The notes beneath the pieces were generated by a model, which made no database searches, had not been told where the DNA came from, and was given only the letters and a program-made list of their open reading frames with translations. The position numbers and the translations under genes are program-made. From Sphaeroforma sirkka (Eukaryota > Opisthokonta > Ichthyosporea > Ichthyophonida), in NCBI GenBank assembly GCA_001586965.3, contig LUCW03001397.1, positions 235,001 through 273,201 of the forward strand: a DNA stretch of 38,201 nucleotides, written 5' to 3'. This document shows positions 34,316 through 38,201 of this stretch, one piece after another; within the stretch, counting starts at the first letter, position 1; each line of letters starts with the position of its first letter.

Positions 34316-35274
34316 AGAATGTGATGATGCATTTAAACTAGTCAAAAGTAAAGTAATGGACGCACCCATCATGCAGTACCCTGTGGATGGTGTCCCATTC
34401 CAAGTAGCAACCGACGCTTCAGATCGAGCGGTAGGTGGAGTGCTTTACCAAACGATAAATGGTAAACCGCGCTACATACAATTCTTTTAGCAAGAGTTAT
34501 AATAAGAGTCAACGGAATTACCCTACCGTTAAACAAGAGCTCCTTGCTATAGTTACTGCGCTAAGACAGTTTAAAGACTACCTTTATGGAAGTTACTTTA
34601 CTGTCGCCTGTGATCAAAAGTCTTTAACATACTTAAAAGATATGAACCCTGATTCACAGTTGGTGAGCCGCTGGCATGACATTATTGCCAAGTTCGCTTT
34701 TAATATAACACACATTCCAGGAATACATAACCATCTTCCTGACATGCTCTCTCGACTTGTGCCCGACTACCAGAAAACAGTCAAAGAGTTATTAGCAACC
34801 GATTGGATGCTAAATAAGAAATGGTTTAACCTCGCTCAATCACGATGGGGTCCATTTACTGTTGATATGTTCGCCGCAGAACATAACAAACAGGTTTCTG
34901 AATATAGGTCGTTGACTCATCCTAAAGGTGATGCATTTCAGCTTGACTTATCAAAGCATAATGCGTGGGCTAACCCACCTTGTCAACTTATCGCACAGTT
35001 GTTAAATTATGTTAATATTACTAAATCTACCATTACGCTGTGTTGTCCCTTACGTAACTCCGACCCATGGATACGTGATTTAATTAATATGATTCAAGAC
35101 GAACCTATTTATGTCGACCGTGAAACCGACACGTTCTTGTATCAGGGATCCTATTCTATTAAGAAGACACCTTGGAAACACACCATTGTTTGTCGCATCG
35201 GTCCTGCAGGTACCACTAAGTGGAAACCCTCAACCGAATTCTTAGCTAAACTAGAGGAGTCTAAAAGAGTTTGA
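34209..35274 (+). pseudogene. Retrotransposon pol, part 2: RNase H and Dam-like domain
   Basis: RNase H is recognised from FQVATDASDRAVGGVLYQ, NYPTVKQELLAIVTAL, ACDQKSLTYL and the tail ITHIPGIHNHLPDMLSRL. A stop/frameshift breaks it near 34490. After it comes a separate block: RWGPFTVDMFAAEHNKQVSE, DAFQLDLSKHNAWANPPCQL. Its order (D-x-[FA]-A...N, DAF..D, then NPP) resembles phage-type N6-adenine methyltransferase (Dam, PF05869). A comparable block follows RNase H in DIRS elements. Here the usual NPPY is NPPC. Confidence 0.75.
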
Positions 35275-35364
35275 ACAAAAGCTCAAGACTCGTACAACAC
35301 ATGCACCCAACAAGATTTGAAGTCGAGGTAATGCCGATTGAAACGGCATTAGATCGTAAAAAAC

Positions 35365-36767
35365 ATGGAACTAGCTAAGGCCATGGATCAAAGACTCAAA
35401 ACTCTAAGAGAACCTGAAGCTCGCACTCAACTACTTAAAGCGCTGCTTAAAGAACAGCCAGGAGTTGCGAAACAACTGAAGAAGATACTTCAACAATCCA
35501 ATGTTGTCAATTATGTATCTCAGGACTCTACCCCTCCTGATACTGAGGTTGCCCTTTCCAACAGGACTATGGTTCATCCAGCCAGCGTAAGCAGAATCTG
35601 ACTGACTTAGAGGAGCTCGAAAGTAGAGTTAAAATTATACATAATTTAACGCATCGAGCATATGAGCATACTTATAAAATGGCTATTCGTGCAGGGCTTG
35701 ATCACCCGGCGCTGAAAGAAACCATACGTGAAGTATACCGACGCTGTACTGATTGTGAAAAGAACCAGATCAAGCGATACGGTTGGGCACCCCTAAAAAA
35801 GTGTGACAGAAGACCAACCGATGCGCCGAGTCATAGTCGATTTGGTTAAACTCCCGCGATCCAAGCATACTGGCGATGTATATATCTGTCATTTCTTATG
35901 TGTGGCTTCGGGCTATAACTTGCTTTATGCAATACCGAACAAACGTCCACAAACAGTGGCAGAATTATGCTATCACGTCTTTAATGACTTCGGTTTCCCC
36001 GAGTACTATGTTCTGATAACGGTAGTGAGTTTTGTACCGACGTAATGGAGGCACTTATACTCGTATCAGGCATGACCCATAGGCGTGGTGTTCCTACGCA
36101 GGGTACAAGTGAGACACGTCATAGAGAACTTAAGAAACTCCTGCGTACCGCACTAGACGACGTTGAGAATATGTGGCCTTATCATTTGAAATGGGTTCAG
36201 ACTCAAATGAATAACTGCATGAATCCTCAAACTGGAACACTCCCGTTTCACTATTTCTTTGGCCGCTATAGTGAATTACAAGCAACGTTTGATAAAACTG
36301 CGCCCGAGAAACACGTTACCCCGTGGCTACAAAGGATTGAGCATATGCAGAACGTTGTTTACCCCTGTTTACTCGAGCACAAGAATCGTGTCCTACTTAA
36401 AGCGTATGACCGATGGAATAACACTAAGAACATTGTTCAGTTCAAAGTCGGCGATTACGTTAACATTATAAATCGAAACGCCAACGTTACCGAACTCTCT
36501 TCTAAGACGATAGGACCTTTTGTTATTTCCTACCATGATGAGAAGAGTGATACTTACGAAGTGAATAACATTGATGGTACTAGCGCAACTAATCTAGGCA
36601 CTCACCGTATCCCTACCTCCGAACTCTCATTCGCTCGCTCATTTGATTCTGATGTACCAGTTATGGAGTCACAAGTCAAAGATATAATTGACAAAACATC
36701 CGAAGACGGTTACACTTACTACAAGACCCGTTTTATGGATGGAACAGTAGCTTGGCTAAAACCCTAA
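35365..36767 (+). pseudogene. Retrotransposon pol, part 3: integrase
   Basis: A linker (35365-35601) leads to an HHCC zinc-binding region (about 35660-35765; H..H, then C-T-D-C). The core has Asp in VIVDLVKLP (35830s), a second catalytic Asp in S-DNGSEF (about 36015) and a Glu in GTSETRHREL. It is followed by WPYHLKWVQTQMNN and a FKVGDYVN...GPFVISY (GPY/F-type) module. The end (DIIDKTSEDGYTYYKTRF, then VAWLKP) is faintly chromodomain-like. Frames change near 35600 and 36015. After the TAA at 36767 the same frame continues open to 37076, including an NLS-like KRKAP...TKRHR. Confidence 0.82.
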
Positions 36768-37203
36768 AACTTCCTTCGTATTTTTAATAAGAAATGGAAC
36801 AAGTGTTTACATAAGAACACAGGAGATAAACGGAAAGGGTTTCCGCAGGTGACTACAAACCCGGATGGATCTGAAATTCCCTATTTGCCACCTACTTCCT
36901 ACGTGACTAAACTTTCTCATCTGCTTACCAACAGAGCAAAAGATCCTTCGAACTTAATTACTAATGAAGAACAACCTTTGGCTATTACCATACCAAGTAA
37001 TAAACGTAAGGCGCCTACATCGGAAATGGTTACTGGACCAAATACTAAACGACATAGAGTACAACATGAGTCTTGAACTCGTACATATAGACACATACTT
37101 ACTTGATAAGTCATGACCGAAACCGTTTTTACTTTGGTTTTCGCTTTACCAACTAGATCGTATCTTAACGTACGTTCGTAGTTCTAAAAGCTACTGGGGG
37201 CTA
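36768..37203 (+). pseudogene. Continuation of the integrase frame and 3' internal end of the element
   Basis: 36768-37076 stays open in the integrase frame after a single TAA and has Pro- and Lys/Arg-rich stretches. This suggests that the stop is secondary. 36998-37146 is the segment copied into the mosaic upstream of the 5' LTR. The G-rich tract next to 37204 is a candidate polypurine primer. Confidence 0.6.
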
Positions 37204-37804
37204 TGTAGAAATACGGCCTCCGGTCAGTCTAAAAAATCAAGATCAAATGAGATAACATAATAGTTTTTATTTGTATTTAAAATAATTTGTTACACATTAT
37301 TTTTCCAATATTTCCAAAGTGTTCTAAATTCACTTTGATGGCTCCAATAGCCTGAGTACTTGGTATAGCTCATTTACTTGGATCTATTTGAGACGATAGT
37401 AGATGTAGGATATTATAAACTAAGTTTTATAATCTCTGAACTACTACTTACAGGTTTAGGTCTTTCCGCCAATCTCAAAATCCAATGTCTTTATCTTTTT
37501 TTTAACTTTTCTTCAGATGGAACTTTACTTATATTAGCCAATGTATTAACTTGACTTACGTTATTATGTCTATCTACAAATTAGGCATGTGGTCATAAAC
37601 ACTTAGTACTTCTAGTGAAAATTATTTAGTAAAGAACAGCTAGAGGTACGTCCTGTGTGATCGAGGATATTAAGGCTCTTACCAAGAGGCAGTCCCGATC
37701 ATTCTTACACAAGCTACCACTGCTAAATCCTAACTGACTTAAGTTGTATATTAGTTTATATAACATAATTTTAAAAAACATAGAAATATACGCCGAAGTT
37801 TACA
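37204..37804 (+). repeat. 3' LTR (601 bp)
   Basis: It starts TGTAGAAATACGG and ends GAAGTTTACA. It aligns to 30167-30766 throughout but differs by scattered substitutions and small indels, and by a more diverged last 60 bp. Confidence 0.88.
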
Positions 37805-38201
37805 TGGAGGAGGGCAGGGCCAATGAAAGGCAGTTTTGGGCCTACTAGGATGCGTCAGATCAGTTGCTGGATGTAGGTAAAATTGTGGCTCGTGGTGAAT
37901 TTGTGTCCACCAGGGCAGACAGGGCAGATACAGCCATCAAGCGGTTGTCAAGCAATGTGAATATGTACATTTTGTTACAATTGTAGCACAGAGCTGGATT
38001 GGCGTAGACTCGAAGCAGCGCTTGAAGCAGGCGTGTCTGGCGCGTTGTCCCGATTTGAGGTTGGCGGTTTCGCCCATGCCCGGTTAATTATTAATATGGA
38101 CGCCGGGTCTGTGCCGCAATCTTCTTGTTGGACCAGCATTTCGTTGAGTTCTTTTTTAATTTCATCACAGCGCCGGAGGAAGGCTTTTGTGGCTCGTGGG
38201 C
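37805..38201. other. Right flank; open frame on - leaving the window
   Basis: On -, 37975-38199 is open for 75 codons including the stop, with no start in view. Its text is protein-like (TKAFLRRCDEIKKELNEML..., then a Ser/Ala/Pro-rich end). It may be the last exon of a gene whose rest lies to the right. On + a frame from 37805 (MEEGRANERQFWAY, one stop, then DASDQLLDVGKIVARGEF) is also protein-like, and the word GTGGCTCGTGG recurs at about 37885 and 38187. I recognise neither. Confidence 0.3.

Larger units (their letters stand above)
30167..37804 (+). mobile_element. Ty3/gypsy-class LTR retrotransposon, decayed
   Basis: Two direct LTRs (TG...CA) flank gag, protease, RT, RNase H, a Dam-like domain and integrase, in the Ty3 order. 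Integrase after RNase H and the RT motif YLDD place it in the Metaviridae-like group. Several single-base frameshifts and stops break pol. The LTRs differ at many positions, so insertion is not recent. No clear TGG primer-binding site follows the 5' LTR. A G-rich tract (CTACTGGGGGC) lies just before the 3' LTR. No matching target-site duplication was found. Confidence 0.9.

Noticed and set aside
30167..37804. Classification as a DIRS element because of inverted repeats and the Dam-like block
   Set aside because: It has direct TG...CA LTRs and an HHCC/DDE integrase, and no tyrosine recombinase is seen; the inverted piece is only one partial LTR end upstream.

Overview
The window is nuclear DNA of a eukaryote. 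It has spliced genes with GT-AG introns of about 0.1-0.5 kb, very long (AT)n and (TG)n microsatellites, minisatellites inside introns and an LTR retrotransposon. The mix of genes points to a unicellular relative of animals and fungi, perhaps an ichthyosporean of the Sphaeroforma/Creolimax kind: a PCIF1 cap methyltransferase, a METTL13/EEF1AKMT4-like methyltransferase, a neuferricin-like MAPR protein and LOV photoreceptors, which animals lack. That placement is inference from gene content, not something the sequence proves.

Left part (1-5.4 kb). The last two recognisable exons of a MAPR/neuferricin-like haem-binding protein lie on +. They are followed by a divergent pair of intronless methyltransferase genes: a PCIF1-like mRNA-cap m6Am methyltransferase on - (2405-4078) and an eEF1A-lysine-methyltransferase-like protein on + (4550-5347), sharing a 471-bp promoter region.

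Middle part (7.5-27.8 kb). Three genes lie in the same orientation on -. The outer two are paralogues, each of eight exons, which I reconstructed exon by exon at 7550-11259 and 24084-27753. They encode RGS-LOV proteins of 443 and 437 residues: a G-alpha GTPase-accelerating RGS domain followed by a C-terminal flavin-binding blue-light (LOV) domain with the photoactive cysteine. Exons 3-8 have identical lengths and intron phases in the two genes. Between them lies a multi-exon gene (13988-21090) for a type II membrane protein with an extremely acidic tail. It contains a 1.5-kb, 60-bp minisatellite with frameshifts and a 1.8-kb intron made almost wholly of (AT)-type microsatellite. The RGS-LOV pair is the most interesting system here: a light-controlled brake on heterotrimeric G-protein signalling in one polypeptide, a class best known from fungi.

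Right part (29.5-37.8 kb). A decayed Ty3/gypsy-class LTR retrotransposon has 600-bp TG...CA LTRs, gag, protease, RT, RNase H and integrase. It carries a phage-Dam-like domain between RNase H and integrase, a tRNA-like sequence with Pol III boxes read through in frame in gag, and a gag-pol boundary that is a single in-frame TGA. Upstream of its 5' LTR is a mosaic of an inverted LTR end plus displaced pieces of the element. The last 400 bp contain an unrecognised open frame that leaves the window.
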